From contig NZ_JAIOAB010000002.1 of the NCBI RefSeq assembly GCF_019890635.1, forward strand, positions 62,001-126,000: DNA of 64,000 nt, read 5' to 3'. The stretch is from Streptomyces sennicomposti. GTDB lineage: Bacteria > Actinomycetota > Actinomycetes > Streptomycetales > Streptomycetaceae. Positions 8,660 through 17,953 of this stretch are shown here, one piece after another (within the stretch, counting starts at the first letter, position 1; the number at the start of each line of letters is the position of its first letter). The position numbers and the translations under genes are program-made. A model generated the notes under the pieces. That model saw nothing but the letters and a program-made list of their open reading frames with translations. It was not told where the DNA came from and did no database searches.

Positions 8660-9618
8660 CCGCGACGCCCACCACCCCGCGCGGCGCGGTGCGCGAGCGG
8701 CCCCGATCCGTCCGCCGCCGCCCGCGCACATCCCCCCGGCCCGCCGGGCGCACCGCCACCCCCTGGCTGTATCTCGCCCCCGCCCTCGTCGTCCTCGGCG
8801 CCCTGCTGGTCTACCCCGTCTGCCAACTCGGCCTGATCTCCCTCCTGAAGTACACCCAGGCCCAGGTCAGCGGCGGCCGGCCGACCACCTTCCAGGGCCT
8901 CGGCAACTACGCCGAACTGTTCGGGGACGACCAGTTCTGGCACGTCCTGCTGGCCACCGTCGTGTTCGCGGCCGCCTGCGTGCTCGGCACGCTCGCCGTC
9001 GGCTGCGCCCTCGCCGTCCTGCTCACCCGGGTGCGCGCCGTGCCCCGCCTCGCGCTGATGCTCGCCGCCCTCGGCGCGTGGGCCACCCCGGCGGTCACCG
9101 GCTCCACGGTCTGGCTGCTGCTGTTCGACGCCGACTTCGTGCCCGTCAACCGGGTCCTCGGACTCGGCGACCACTCCTGGACGTACGGACGCTACAGCGC
9201 CTTCCTCCTCGTCCTGCTCGAAGTGGTCTGGTGCTCCTTCCCGTTCGTCATGGTCACCGTCTACGCCGGCATCCGCGCCGTACCCGGGGAGGTGCTGGAG
9301 GCCGCCGCGCTGGACGGCGCCTCCCCGTGGCGGATCTGGCGCTCGGTGCTCGCCCCGATGCTGCGGCCGATCCTGGTCGTGGTCACCATCCAGTCGGTCA
9401 TCTGGGACTTCAAGGTCTTCACCCAGATCTACGTCATGACCAACGGCGGCGGCATCGCGGGGCAGAACCTCGTCCTCAACGTCTACGCCTACCAGAAGGC
9501 GTTCGCGTCCTCGCAGTACGGCCTCGGCTCCGCGATCGGCGTCGTGACGCTGCTGATCCTGCTCGCCGTGACACTCGTCCACCTGCGGCTGCTGCGCCGC
9601 CGAGGGGAGGAACTGTGA
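8656..9618 (+). CDS. Carbohydrate ABC transporter permease 1 (MalF type)
   Basis: A 320-aa inner-membrane permease of the binding-protein-dependent transport family. A basic proline-rich N-terminus of about 35 residues precedes about six membrane segments. The cytoplasmic EAA loop reads EAAALDGASPWRIW (about residues 215-230), the contact for the ATPase. The ATG overlaps the stop of the binding-protein remnant, and its own TGA overlaps the next start, so the three genes were one operon. No ATPase gene is present; in Streptomyces the shared ATPase MsiK usually serves such systems. Because the insertion separates it from the original promoter, expression may be poor. Confidence 0.92.
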   Translation: MTATPTTPRGAVRERPRSVRRRPRTSPRPAGRTATPWLYLAPALVVLGALLVYPVCQLGLISLLKYTQAQVSGGRPTTFQGLGNYAELFGDDQFWHVLLATVVFAAACVLGTLAVGCALAVLLTRVRAVPRLALMLAALGAWATPAVTGSTVWLLLFDADFVPVNRVLGLGDHSWTYGRYSAFLLVLLEVVWCSFPFVMVTVYAGIRAVPGEVLEAAALDGASPWRIWRSVLAPMLRPILVVVTIQSVIWDFKVFTQIYVMTNGGGIAGQNLVLNVYAYQKAFASSQYGLGSAIGVVTLLILLAVTLVHLRLLRRRGEEL

Positions 9619-10460
9619 ACCCCGTACGCCTCCGGGTGCGCCGGCCGGGGCGGCTCGCGGCCGAGGCGTCGGCGCTGCTGGCCGCCGCCGTGGTCGCCTT
9701 CCCGCTGTACTGGATGGTGCTGAGCGCCTTCAGACCCGCCGGGGAGATCGAGTCGGCCCAGCCGCGGCCCTGGACGACCTCCCCCTCGCTGGACTCGTTC
9801 CGACGGGTCTTCGGACAGCAGGAGTTCGGCCGCTACTTCCTCAACAGCCTCGTCGTCGCGGGCGCCGTGGTGATCGCCTCCGGGCTGATCGCGTTCCTGG
9901 CGGCGACCGCCGTCACCCGGTTCCGCTTCCGGTTCCGCACCACCTTGCTGATCATGTTCCTGGTGGCCCAGATGGTGCCCGTGGAGGCGCTCACCATCCC
10001 GCTGTTCTTCCTGATGCGGGACTTCGGCCAGCTGAACACCCTGGGGTCGCTGATCCTGCCGCACATCGCGTTCTCGCTGCCGTTCGCGATCTGGATGCTG
10101 CGCGGCTTCGTCAAGGCCGTACCGGAGGCCCTGGAGGAGGCCGCCGCCCTCGACGGGGCGAGCCGGTCCCGGTTCCTGTGGCGGATCCTGTTCCCGCTGG
10201 TCCTCCCGGGGCTCGTGGCGACCAGCGTGTTCTCCTTCATCTCGGCCTGGAACGACTTCCTGTTCGCGAAGTCGTTCATCATCAGCGACGTCTCCCAGTC
10301 CACGCTGCCGATGGCCCTGCTGGTCTTCTACAAGCCCGACGATCCCGACTGGGGCGGGGTGATGGCCGCCTCCACCGTGATGACGGTCCCGGTGCTGGTC
10401 TTCTTCGTGCTCGTGCAACGGCGGCTCGTCTCCGGCCTCGGCGGGGCGGTGAAGGACTGA
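9615..10460 (+). CDS. Carbohydrate ABC transporter permease 2 (MalG type)
   Basis: A 281-aa permease partner of the preceding gene, starting at GTG 9615 within the overlap GTGA, with GGGGAGG upstream. It has about six membrane segments and the EAA loop EEAAALDGASRSRFLW at about residues 170-185. It would form the heteromeric channel with permease 1. Gene order (binding protein, MalF-type, MalG-type) is that of family 1 sugar importers. Transcription meets the NCS2 permease gene head-on only 34 nt downstream. Confidence 0.92.
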   Translation: MNPVRLRVRRPGRLAAEASALLAAAVVAFPLYWMVLSAFRPAGEIESAQPRPWTTSPSLDSFRRVFGQQEFGRYFLNSLVVAGAVVIASGLIAFLAATAVTRFRFRFRTTLLIMFLVAQMVPVEALTIPLFFLMRDFGQLNTLGSLILPHIAFSLPFAIWMLRGFVKAVPEALEEAAALDGASRSRFLWRILFPLVLPGLVATSVFSFISAWNDFLFAKSFIISDVSQSTLPMALLVFYKPDDPDWGGVMAASTVMTVPVLVFFVLVQRRLVSGLGGAVKD

Positions 10461-10494
10461 CGCGCCCCCGGCACCGCCCCGGGACCCGGTTCCG

Positions 10495-12018
10495 TCACGG
10501 CGCGTCGGCCGCGACCGCCGTGCCGGGCCGGGGCCGGCGGCGCGACGGGAGGTGGTGGAAGAACAGGTTGAGCGCCACCGCGGTGAGCGTGCCCAGCATG
10601 ATGCCGCTCTCGAAGAGCACCCGCAGCTGCCGGGTCGGCATGTGCTCGGCGAACTGCGGATACGCGGTGGGCAGGAAGCCGATGCCGAGGCTCGCGGCGA
10701 CCAGGACCGTGTTCCGCGCCTGCGACAGATCCGCCTTGGCCAGGATCTGCATGCCCACGACCGCGATCGTGGAGAACAGCACGACCGTGGCCCCGCCCAG
10801 GACCGCCGGCGGCATCGCGGCGACGACCGCGCCCACCTTGGGGACCAGCCCGAGCACCAGCATCATCACGCCGCCGGCCGCGACGACCCAGCGCGACGTC
10901 ACCCGGGTGATCCGCAGCAGGCCCACGTTCTGGCTGTAGACCGTGGTGGGGAAGGAGTTGAGCAGACCGGCCGCGACCGTGGCCAGCCCGTCGGCGCGCA
11001 GCGCGCGGGCGATGTCCCGCTCGTCCACCTCGCGTCCGGCGACCTCCCCGACGGCGAAGAACTGCCCGATCGACTCCACCGCGATGATCACCATGACGAG
11101 GACGATCGACAGGACCGCCATCACGTCGAAGCGCGGCATGCCGTAGTGCAGCGGCGCCCGCATCCCGAACCAGGCGGCGTCGCCGATGCCGGAGAAGTCG
11201 GTCCGCCCGGCCAGTGCCGCGACCGCCGTGCCCGCCACCAGCCCCAGCAGGACGGCCACGGAGGCGACGAAACCCTTCGCGAACCGGTACAGCACGACGA
11301 TGACGCCCAGCGTGACGGCGGCCAGACCGAGCTGCCCGGGCGTCCCGAAGCCGGGCGCGCCCGGGTCGCCGCCGCCCACCTGCCGGGCGGCGACCGCCAT
11401 CAGGGTCACGCCGACGACGGTGACGACCGTGCCGGTGACCAGGGGCGGGAAGAAGCGGACCAGACGGCCGAAGACCGGCGCGACCAGGAAGAGCACGAGC
11501 CCGGCCGCGATCACCGCGCCGAACACGGTCGGCAGCCCGGCGCGCGCCCCGCCCGCCGCCACGCCGACCGACACCAGGGACGGCACGGCAGCCGTCGACA
11601 TGCCCTGCACGACCGGCAGCCGGACGCCGACGCCCGGCAGGCCCACGGTCTGCAGCAGCGTCGCCACGCCGCACGCCACCAGTGCGGTGTTCACCAGCGA
11701 GGCCGTGTCGGCCGCCGACAGGCCCATGCCCTCGGCGACCAGGAGCGGCATGACGACGGCGCCCGCGTAGAACGCGAGGACGTGCTGGAGCCCCAGCGCG
11801 GCCAGCCGCCACCACACGGGCACGGTGTCGACGGCAGCGCCGCCGGCAGCGGTGCGCGTACGGCCCGCCCGGCCGCCGGACCGGTCACCGACGCCCTTGC
11901 CGCCCGCCGCCTCCGGAACACCCGGGGCGCTCGTCGCTCCGGTGCCGGCCGCAGCGCTCGCGGTGGGCGCCGCGGGTGTCGAGACCGTGCCGCCCGCCGA
12001 CCGTGTCACATCCGTCAT
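10495..12018 (-). CDS. NCS2 family nucleobase (xanthine/uracil) permease
   Basis: A 507-aa integral membrane nucleobase-cation symporter with about 12-14 membrane segments after a long low-complexity N-terminus (about 65 residues). NCS2 signatures are LPVVQGMSTAAVPSL, the region FSGIGDAAWFG to AVESIGQFFAVGEV, and SQNVGLLRITRV. The ATG at 12018 overlaps the TGA of the upstream amidohydrolase (ATGA), so the two are translationally coupled. With the deaminase and the oxygenase upstream it suggests uptake of a purine or related base for catabolism. Whether the substrate is xanthine, uric acid or another base is not readable here. Confidence 0.9.
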   Translation of the reverse strand: MTDVTRSAGGTVSTPAAPTASAAAGTGATSAPGVPEAAGGKGVGDRSGGRAGRTRTAAGGAAVDTVPVWWRLAALGLQHVLAFYAGAVVMPLLVAEGMGLSAADTASLVNTALVACGVATLLQTVGLPGVGVRLPVVQGMSTAAVPSLVSVGVAAGGARAGLPTVFGAVIAAGLVLFLVAPVFGRLVRFFPPLVTGTVVTVVGVTLMAVAARQVGGGDPGAPGFGTPGQLGLAAVTLGVIVVLYRFAKGFVASVAVLLGLVAGTAVAALAGRTDFSGIGDAAWFGMRAPLHYGMPRFDVMAVLSIVLVMVIIAVESIGQFFAVGEVAGREVDERDIARALRADGLATVAAGLLNSFPTTVYSQNVGLLRITRVTSRWVVAAGGVMMLVLGLVPKVGAVVAAMPPAVLGGATVVLFSTIAVVGMQILAKADLSQARNTVLVAASLGIGFLPTAYPQFAEHMPTRQLRVLFESGIMLGTLTAVALNLFFHHLPSRRRPRPGTAVAADAP

Positions 12019-13493
12019 GCGTTCCTCCCCAGTCGTTCCGTCCGGCGCCGCCACGGCTCGGTCAGCGAGCCGAACCCGGCCCGCCGGACCAAGCGGTCCG
12101 CCAACTCGCTGGCGTACGCCGCCAGTTGCTCTTCGTCGATGCCGGGGCAATGGCCGTCCTCGAAGACGACCCGGCCGCCCACCAACGTCATCACCACGTC
12201 GCCCGCCCGCGCCGCGTACACGAGCGCCGACACGGCCCGGTGCACCGGCTGCACGGCCACTCCGCCGAGGTCCACCACCACCAGGTCCGCGAGCGCCCCG
12301 GGGCGGAGCACACCCGCGTCCGGCACACCCGCGTACCGGGCGCCGTCGCGGGTGGCCGCCTCCAGCACGTCCTCGCAGCGCACCCCGGCGGGATCGAGGG
12401 CGGCCAGCCGCTGCGCGAACAGCGTCTGCTTCATCACCTCGAACATGTCCTGCCGGCCGCCGGCGCTCGGCCCGTCCGTGCCGAGCGCCACCACCGCGCC
12501 CGACGCGCGCAGGGCCTGCCAGGGCATGGTGCCGGAGGCCAGATACGCGTTGGAGCAGGGATTGTGGGCGACGCCGGCGCCGGCCGCGCCGACCGCCGCC
12601 GTCTCCTCGGCGTCCAGCCACACCGCGTGGGCCAGGGTCGCGCGCCCGTCCAGCAGGCCCTCGCGGGCCAGCCAGGTCACCGGGCGGACGCCGTGGGCGT
12701 CCAGATAGCTCTGCGGGTCCTTGGCGCCCTCACTGCAGTGGGTGTGCCAGCGGACACCGTGTTCCCGGGCCAGGGCGACCGCGCCGGCGACGAGGTCCTG
12801 GTCCCCGTAGGAGAGGTTGAGCGGGGCGGGCCAGATACGGACGCGGGCGTCCGGACCGCGGACCGCCATGCACTGCCGGGTCAGCTCCAGTTCCTCCGCC
12901 GTGCCGTACCGGTACAGCGCGTCCGGCAGCCCGCGCGCGTCGGCCACCTTGGTGCGGTCGCCGAGCATGCCCCGGGCGACCGCGCCCCGCAGGCCAATCT
13001 CCTCGACGGCGTCGGCGACGGCGAGGACCGTCTCGGGGTCGGTGGGCGCGTAATGATGGTCCACGACGGTGGTGATGCCGGCGCGGGCCGCCTCCACGGC
13101 GCCCAGCCGGACGGCGGTCAGCGCGTCCTCGGCGTCGAGGTGCACGGCGTAGGGCCACATGAAGTGGTTGAGCCAGGGCCAGATCGGCTCGCCGTCGCCG
13201 ATGCCCCGGGCCAGGGACTGGAAGAGATGGGTGTGGGCGTCGGTGAAGCCGGGCAGGACCGCCCGGCCACGGCAGTCGATCCTCCGGCGCGGCCGCCAGC
13301 GGGCCTCGACCTCCGGGGCCGGGCCGACGTCGACGATCCGGTCGCCGTCCACGGCCACCGACCCGTCGGTGTACACGGCGCGTTCGTCGTCCACGGTGAC
13401 GACCTGCGCGCCGGACAGCAAGAGCGCGCAGGGGCGCGGTGCGGGCGGCATCGGCTGGTGCGACGCCGCCTCGGGGAGCAGCGGTTCGGGCAT
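12015..13493 (-). CDS. Amidohydrolase, 8-oxoguanine deaminase/atrazine-chlorohydrolase-like
   Basis: A 492-aa metal-dependent deaminase of the amidohydrolase superfamily. The metal ligands are seen as HxH (His87, His89 in DAHTHLFQ), then WHTHCSEG, LAHAVWLD and the Asp in LGTDGPSAGGRQD. This layout fits the SsnA/AtzA/8-oxoguanine deaminase group. Its stop overlaps the NCS2 permease start, and a 2OG-Fe oxygenase lies 112 nt upstream, which together look like a base-catabolic operon. 8-oxoguanine deaminase (product uric acid) is the best family guess, but other aminated purines or triazines cannot be excluded. Confidence 0.85.
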   Translation of the reverse strand: MPEPLLPEAASHQPMPPAPRPCALLLSGAQVVTVDDERAVYTDGSVAVDGDRIVDVGPAPEVEARWRPRRRIDCRGRAVLPGFTDAHTHLFQSLARGIGDGEPIWPWLNHFMWPYAVHLDAEDALTAVRLGAVEAARAGITTVVDHHYAPTDPETVLAVADAVEEIGLRGAVARGMLGDRTKVADARGLPDALYRYGTAEELELTRQCMAVRGPDARVRIWPAPLNLSYGDQDLVAGAVALAREHGVRWHTHCSEGAKDPQSYLDAHGVRPVTWLAREGLLDGRATLAHAVWLDAEETAAVGAAGAGVAHNPCSNAYLASGTMPWQALRASGAVVALGTDGPSAGGRQDMFEVMKQTLFAQRLAALDPAGVRCEDVLEAATRDGARYAGVPDAGVLRPGALADLVVVDLGGVAVQPVHRAVSALVYAARAGDVVMTLVGGRVVFEDGHCPGIDEEQLAAYASELADRLVRRAGFGSLTEPWRRRTERLGRNA

Positions 13494-13605
13494 GGGCGTA
13501 CCCCGCTTTCGGTCCGGGGGTGCCGGGACCGCCGCCGCGACCCGCGCGTCGGGGCGCGGGCCGCGGCGGTCGGCCGCCGGTGCTGGAGAAGGGAGAACGG
13601 GCGGG

Positions 13606-14619
13606 TCAGCCGCCGAAGTTGGCGGCGATCCGCTGCCGCAGATACTCCTCGGCGGTGATCGGCGCGTGGCGGCCGTCCGGCGAGGTGATCACGGCGTCCC
13701 GGTCGGCCTGCGCGAAGTAGGCGACCGAGTAGCGCGGGCCCTGGTCGCCGTCGGGAGCGGGCGGGGCGACACGGTGGAAGTTGGACAGCAGCCGGTCGCC
13801 GCTCCACCGCATCAGCATGTCGCCGATGTTGCAGGTGACCAGGTCGGCGCGGGCCGGAACCGGCGTCCAGGCCCGGGTGTCGGCCTCCTTGCCCGGGCAC
13901 ACCTGCAAGCCGTCCTGCCCGTCCCGCTGGAAGAGCAGCGTCAGACAGTCGAAGTCGGTGTGCGCGCCGGCCCGCCACGCGCCGTCGGAGCGTCCGCGCG
14001 CCGCCTCGGGCACGGCGTAGTAGTGCAGCAGGCGCAGCGTGCTCTGGTGCAGCGGGCCGGCCGGGTCGTGCCGCTCGGCGAAGAAGTCCCGGGCGAAGCC
14101 GAGGCGTTCGGCGAAGCAGGACAGGATCTGCTGGGCGAGGGCGTGGCAGCGCGCCTCGAACGCCAGCAACGTGTCGCGGAACCCGGCGAGTTCGTCCTCG
14201 CTCGGCCACAGTCCCGCCATGTGCGGGCGGGTGAGCTGATAGGACTCCTTCTCGTCCGGAAGGCCGGTGGAAGGGCGCACCTGACTGCGGTACTCCCAGC
14301 CCGCGTTGAGGCCCTTCTTGAGCGCGTGCCTGCGCTTGACCTGCTTCGGGAGCGCGAAGTAGGCCTCGGCGGCGGCGAACGCGGCGTCGGTCTCGGCGCG
14401 GGTGACGCCGTGACCGGAGAGCTGGAAGAAGCCGGTCTCCGTGGCGGCCTGCCACAGCTCCTCGGTGATCCGGGCGCGGCGCGCGTCGAAGTCCGTCAGA
14501 TCGACGACCTTGATCTCGCGTGCCGCCGTCGCGGTGCCCGGGGCGCCGCCCATGCGCCGCTCGCGGTCGAGTTCGGCCTCGGCGTTCGGGGTGTGCGGGT
14601 CGTAGTGCTGGGTGGTCAA
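13606..14619 (-). CDS. Isopenicillin N synthase-like 2-oxoglutarate/Fe(II) dioxygenase
   Basis: A 337-aa enzyme of the IPNS-like oxygenase superfamily. The DIOX_N region contains ETGFFQLSGHGVTRAETDA. The Fe(II) triad is HTD in RAGAHTDFDCLTLL and the distal His in LLSNFHRVAPP, and the co-substrate-binding RxS is in GPRYSVAYF. ATG 14619 follows an AGGGAGAA site. It is the first gene of the operon with an amidohydrolase and an NCS2 base permease. The same oxygenase family includes fungal thymine-7-hydroxylase, so a hydroxylation step on a base is a reasonable inference. I do not call it a beta-lactam enzyme. Confidence 0.85.
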   Translation of the reverse strand: MTTQHYDPHTPNAEAELDRERRMGGAPGTATAAREIKVVDLTDFDARRARITEELWQAATETGFFQLSGHGVTRAETDAAFAAAEAYFALPKQVKRRHALKKGLNAGWEYRSQVRPSTGLPDEKESYQLTRPHMAGLWPSEDELAGFRDTLLAFEARCHALAQQILSCFAERLGFARDFFAERHDPAGPLHQSTLRLLHYYAVPEAARGRSDGAWRAGAHTDFDCLTLLFQRDGQDGLQVCPGKEADTRAWTPVPARADLVTCNIGDMLMRWSGDRLLSNFHRVAPPAPDGDQGPRYSVAYFAQADRDAVITSPDGRHAPITAEEYLRQRIAANFGG

Positions 14620-14975
14620 CGTGGTTCTCCCTGTCCGGGACGCGCCGGGGACCTGCCCTGACGCGCGGGGGAACGAAGCGCGGTCACCGCCCCCGGCGCT
14701 TCCACCGGCCCGCTCGCGGCGGACCGGGCACGCTCGCGTACGGCCCTGCTGCCGACGCGTCGTGAACTGGCAGCCTCTCAGGGCCCTTTCGCGGGGCCCG
14801 CGGTGCTGCGCGATGACGAGGAGTCTCCCCGCCCGGTGTTACGGGCCCGCGACGCCTGGTGTCCTCCGCGTAAACGGTGCCGAGGGCCCCCGACGGTGCC
14901 GCGGGCGCGGGCCGACGGCCCGGGGCAGCGCCCTGTTGGGACACTCGCCGCCCAACGCCACTCGCCCACCGCGTT

Positions 14976-14988
14976 ATTACGGCGTAAT
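14976..14988. promoter_or_regulatory. Palindrome ATTACGGCGTAAT in the gap before the oxygenase operon
   Basis: ATTACGGCGTAAT is a perfect palindrome around a single central base. It is an AT-rich island inside the 520-nt gap 14620-15141 that precedes the minus-strand operon. It could be an operator, but no regulator is assigned. The rest of the gap shows no gene. Confidence 0.4.
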
Positions 14989-15141
14989 GGCGCATGACCT
15001 CCACCCGTCCGCGTCAAGGCCCGGCCCACCCGTCGCGGCGGCCGTCGGATGCCGGACCCTGGCCACGGGGGGAGCCGCGTACCCGGGTGGTACGGCGAGG
15101 AAGGCCCGGATGCCTGCCCGGCCCCGCCCCTTCACACCTCC

Positions 15142-15480
15142 TCACGAGCGGTGGCGGGATGTCCGGGCCCGGGGAGGGGGACGCGGCGCCGGGGGAGCGG
15201 AGGGGCGCGGGCGCAGCAGCGACAGGACGGCGGCCGCCGCGGGCAGACCGGCGCAGAGGACGGTCGCGTGCGCGAAAGCCGTACGCGGGGCGCCCGCCGG
15301 GGCCGACGTACCGCGCGGATAGCTGCCGGAGACGGCGCTCACGGCGACGGCCGCGGCGATCCGCTGCGCCATCTGGAGAATGCCGCCGGCCACCCCGGCG
15401 GCGTCGGCCGGGGCGTGCCGGAGGACCAGCGCCTGATCGGGGGAGACGGTGAGCCCGGCGCGCCCGCGGGCGCCCCTCAC
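15142..15480 (-). pseudogene. MFS drug transporter, C-terminal remnant
   Basis: About 112 codons encode SPDQALVLRHAPADAAGVAG followed by GILQMAQRIAAAVAVSAVSG, a region typical of the last third of EmrB/QacA-type MFS exporters, then one hydrophobic helix and a basic tail. The rest of the transporter is missing. The fragment begins within the last codons of the TetR gene (overlap near 15477-15480), so an exporter was probably once co-transcribed with its regulator and later deleted. Confidence 0.6.
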
Positions 15481-16076
15481 ACGGGCGGCGCGCCGAACAG
15501 CCGGGCGGCGTCGAACATCGCCTCGACGGCCCGCCCCACACTGATCTGGCCGTTGCCGCCCACGATGTGCAGCCCGTAGGCGTCCTCCAGCGCCACGAGG
15601 TTCAGGGCCGCCGTCGACGTGTCCAGCAGGAGGTCGAACACCCCCGCCTCGGCTCCGCGCTCCAGCACGTGGCGGTACGTGGCCAGTTGCCGCTCGTACA
15701 TCGCCTCGACCAGCGTGCTGTGCAGCGGGGAGCTGCCCGCCACCACGTCGAACTCGTACAGCAGCCGCATCAGCGCGTCGTCCGGTCCCGTCGGCAGCCC
15801 GGCGCGGATGGTCTCGCCGAGCAGCTTCGCCGGGTCCGCGATCGTGTCCCGCAGCGCGTCGCGCCGGTCGCAGAAGCGCTCCATGCCCGCGCGATAGGCC
15901 TCGCTCAGCAGCGCGTCCAGGTCGTCGTAGTAGTACAGGACCGCCCCCCGGGTCAGCCCCGCGCTGCGGGCCACGTCGGCGAGCGAGAGGGAGCGCAGCC
16001 CGGTGCTGGCGGTGGTGTCGATCACCGCCTGGATGAGGTGGGCGCGGCGTTCGTCCTGGTTCTTGGGGCGGGCCAT
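15477..16076 (-). CDS. TetR family transcriptional regulator
   Basis: A 199-aa TetR regulator. The HTH spans about residues 25-50 (LSLADVARSAGLTRGAVLYYY), followed by a helical ligand domain. It lies divergent from the amidohydrolase/APC permease operon, and its ATG overlaps the first of two TGTC-NN-GACA elements that flank a consensus-like promoter for that operon. It probably represses the operon and itself. A decayed MFS gene follows it on the same strand. Confidence 0.9.
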   Translation of the reverse strand: MARPKNQDERRAHLIQAVIDTTASTGLRSLSLADVARSAGLTRGAVLYYYDDLDALLSEAYRAGMERFCDRRDALRDTIADPAKLLGETIRAGLPTGPDDALMRLLYEFDVVAGSSPLHSTLVEAMYERQLATYRHVLERGAEAGVFDLLLDTSTAALNLVALEDAYGLHIVGGNGQISVGRAVEAMFDAARLFGAPPV

Positions 16077-16108
16077 GTCTTGACAGTAGCCGAGAACGTC
16101 ATGACACT
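16076..16108 (+). promoter_or_regulatory. Promoter with two TGTC-NN-GACA operators
   Basis: TTGACA at 16080-16085 is followed after 17 nt by GACACT at 16103-16108, a plausible promoter for the amidohydrolase at 16205. TGTCTTGACA (16076-16085) and CGTCATGACA (16097-16106) overlap its -35 and -10 elements, 21 nt apart. They are candidate binding sites for the divergent TetR protein. Confidence 0.6.
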
Positions 16109-16204
16109 CGACCCATTCTTTGACGCCGACGTAAAAAAACTCGTGCCGCGTCTCCGCGCGCCCTCGCGCCCGTTCGCCGTGCGACCCAGAACCGAGGAAC
16201 ACCC

Positions 16205-17953
16205 ATGCTCGACACCCTGATCACCGGCGCACGTGTGCGCACCTTCGACGACGCCCGGCCCTGGGCCGGCGCCGTCGGCATCACCGGCGGGCGCATCGCC
16301 TTCGTCGGCGAGGAGACGGACGCCCCCGCGGCCCGCGAACACCGCCGCCTGGACGGCGGCCTGCTCACCCCCGGCATCATCGACAGCCACAACCACCTGC
16401 TGCTCGGCTTCGACCCCGACGCCGTCAGCCTGGAAGGCGCCGACACGCTGGACGAGGTGCGCCGCCGCCTCGCCGAACTCGCCGCCGCCCGCCCGGACCT
16501 GACCTGGATCTGCGCCGAGAACGCCGTCTACTCGGTGGTCCCCGGCCGCCGCCCGCACGCCCGCGACCTGGCCGGCATCACCTCCCGCCCCGTCTTCGTC
16601 ACCACCTACGACCAGCACTCGGTGTGGCTCAACGACGCCGCGATCCGCGCCCTCGGCCTGGACGAGGGCGGCGACATCCCCTGGGGCCGCCCCGAGCGCG
16701 ACGCCGACGGCCGCGCGACCGGCTGGGTCACCGACTTCTACACCAGCGCCATGACGACGGCCGGCCTGGCCGGCCTCCAGCGCGACATCCCCATGTACTC
16801 CCCCCAGCGCCGCTACCGCAAGCTGCTCGGCAGCCTTGAGACGGCCACCGCCGCCGGCATCACCACCGTGGTCGAACCGCAGGTCCCGCTCGCCGAGATC
16901 GACCTGTTCCGGCGCGCCCAGGACGAAGGCCGCCTCAGCTCCCGCGTCATCGCCGCGCTCTTCCACCCCATGGGCTCCGACGGCGCCTTCCGCCGGGAGC
17001 TGCGCGCGGCGGCCGACTCCGCCCCGGGCGGCGACCGCCTCGCGTTCGGCCCCGTCAAGCTCTACGCCGACGACGTGATCGAACCCCACAACGCCTGGAT
17101 GCTGGACGACTACGCCAACCGGCCCGGCCACCGCGGCCACCCCTCCGCGCCGCTCGGCGAACTCACCCAGGTCGTCACCGAACTGGACCGCCTCGGCTTC
17201 CAGACCCACACCCACGCCACCGGCGACGGCGGCATCCGCCTCGCCCTGGACGCCATCGAGCACGCCGCGCGCGCCAACGGCACCCGCGACCGCCGCCACG
17301 GCATCGTGCACGTCGAGTGCCTCGCCCCCGAGGACCTGCCGCGCTTCGCCCGGCTCGGCGTCACCGCCGCCATGCAGCCGCGCCACTGCTCCCCGGACCT
17401 GGTGGCCGGCACCTGGATGGAGAACGTCGGCGAGGCGCGCTGGGACCGCGCCTGGCGGCTGCGCTCCCTCATGGCCTCCGGCGCCCACGTGGCCCTCTCC
17501 AGCGACTGGCAGGTGGGCGAGATGGACCCGCTGGTCGGCTTCTACTCGGCCCTCACCCGGGCCGGGTTGGACGGCAAGGACGCCTGGACCCCGGCGGAGC
17601 GCCTCGGCCTCGACGAGACGCTGCGCGGCTACACCGCCGAGGGCGCCTGGGCCTGGCACCGCGAGGACGAGTACGGCGTCATCCGCGAGGGCGCCAAGGC
17701 GGACCTCGTCGCCTGGTCCGAGGACCTCTACGCGCTCGAACCGGACCCGGCGGCGCTGCTGCGGCAGCGGGCCGAGATCACCTGGGTGGGCGGCGAGATC
17801 GTCCACGAGGCCGCCACGGCGCGCACCACCGCCGGCCACTTCGGCGCCCTCACCACCTGCTCCGCCCACACCCGAGACGGTCACACCCAGAACACCCACA
17901 CCCGAGACGGTCACCCCCACGGTCACACCCAAGGCGGACACACCCATGTCTGA
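16205..17953 (+). CDS. Amidohydrolase family 3 protein (YtcJ-like)
   Basis: A 582-aa metal-dependent hydrolase of the amidohydrolase_3 group. Metal and active-site elements are GIIDSHNHLLLGF, PVKLYADDVIEPH (the position of the bridging residue), QTHTHATGDGG, HGIVHVECL and LSSDWQVGEMDP. ATG 16205 fits the family N-terminus (LITGARVRTFDD). It overlaps the APC permease start by 8 nt and is probably co-expressed with it to import and hydrolyse an amide or N-acyl compound. The last 30 residues form an unusual His/Thr/Gly-rich tail (repeats of HTRDGHT and HTQGGHTH), encoded by short tandem repeats and absent from the usual family fold. Confidence 0.85.
   Translation: MLDTLITGARVRTFDDARPWAGAVGITGGRIAFVGEETDAPAAREHRRLDGGLLTPGIIDSHNHLLLGFDPDAVSLEGADTLDEVRRRLAELAAARPDLTWICAENAVYSVVPGRRPHARDLAGITSRPVFVTTYDQHSVWLNDAAIRALGLDEGGDIPWGRPERDADGRATGWVTDFYTSAMTTAGLAGLQRDIPMYSPQRRYRKLLGSLETATAAGITTVVEPQVPLAEIDLFRRAQDEGRLSSRVIAALFHPMGSDGAFRRELRAAADSAPGGDRLAFGPVKLYADDVIEPHNAWMLDDYANRPGHRGHPSAPLGELTQVVTELDRLGFQTHTHATGDGGIRLALDAIEHAARANGTRDRRHGIVHVECLAPEDLPRFARLGVTAAMQPRHCSPDLVAGTWMENVGEARWDRAWRLRSLMASGAHVALSSDWQVGEMDPLVGFYSALTRAGLDGKDAWTPAERLGLDETLRGYTAEGAWAWHREDEYGVIREGAKADLVAWSEDLYALEPDPAALLRQRAEITWVGGEIVHEAATARTTAGHFGALTTCSAHTRDGHTQNTHTRDGHPHGHTQGGHTHV

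Noticed and set aside
13606..14619. True isopenicillin N synthase of a beta-lactam cluster
   Set aside because: No ACV synthetase, epimerase or other beta-lactam gene is near; the neighbours point to base catabolism.
13159..14661. 500-codon plus-strand frame over the oxygenase and deaminase
   Set aside because: It is the GC-rich shadow of the minus-strand genes that have clear motifs.
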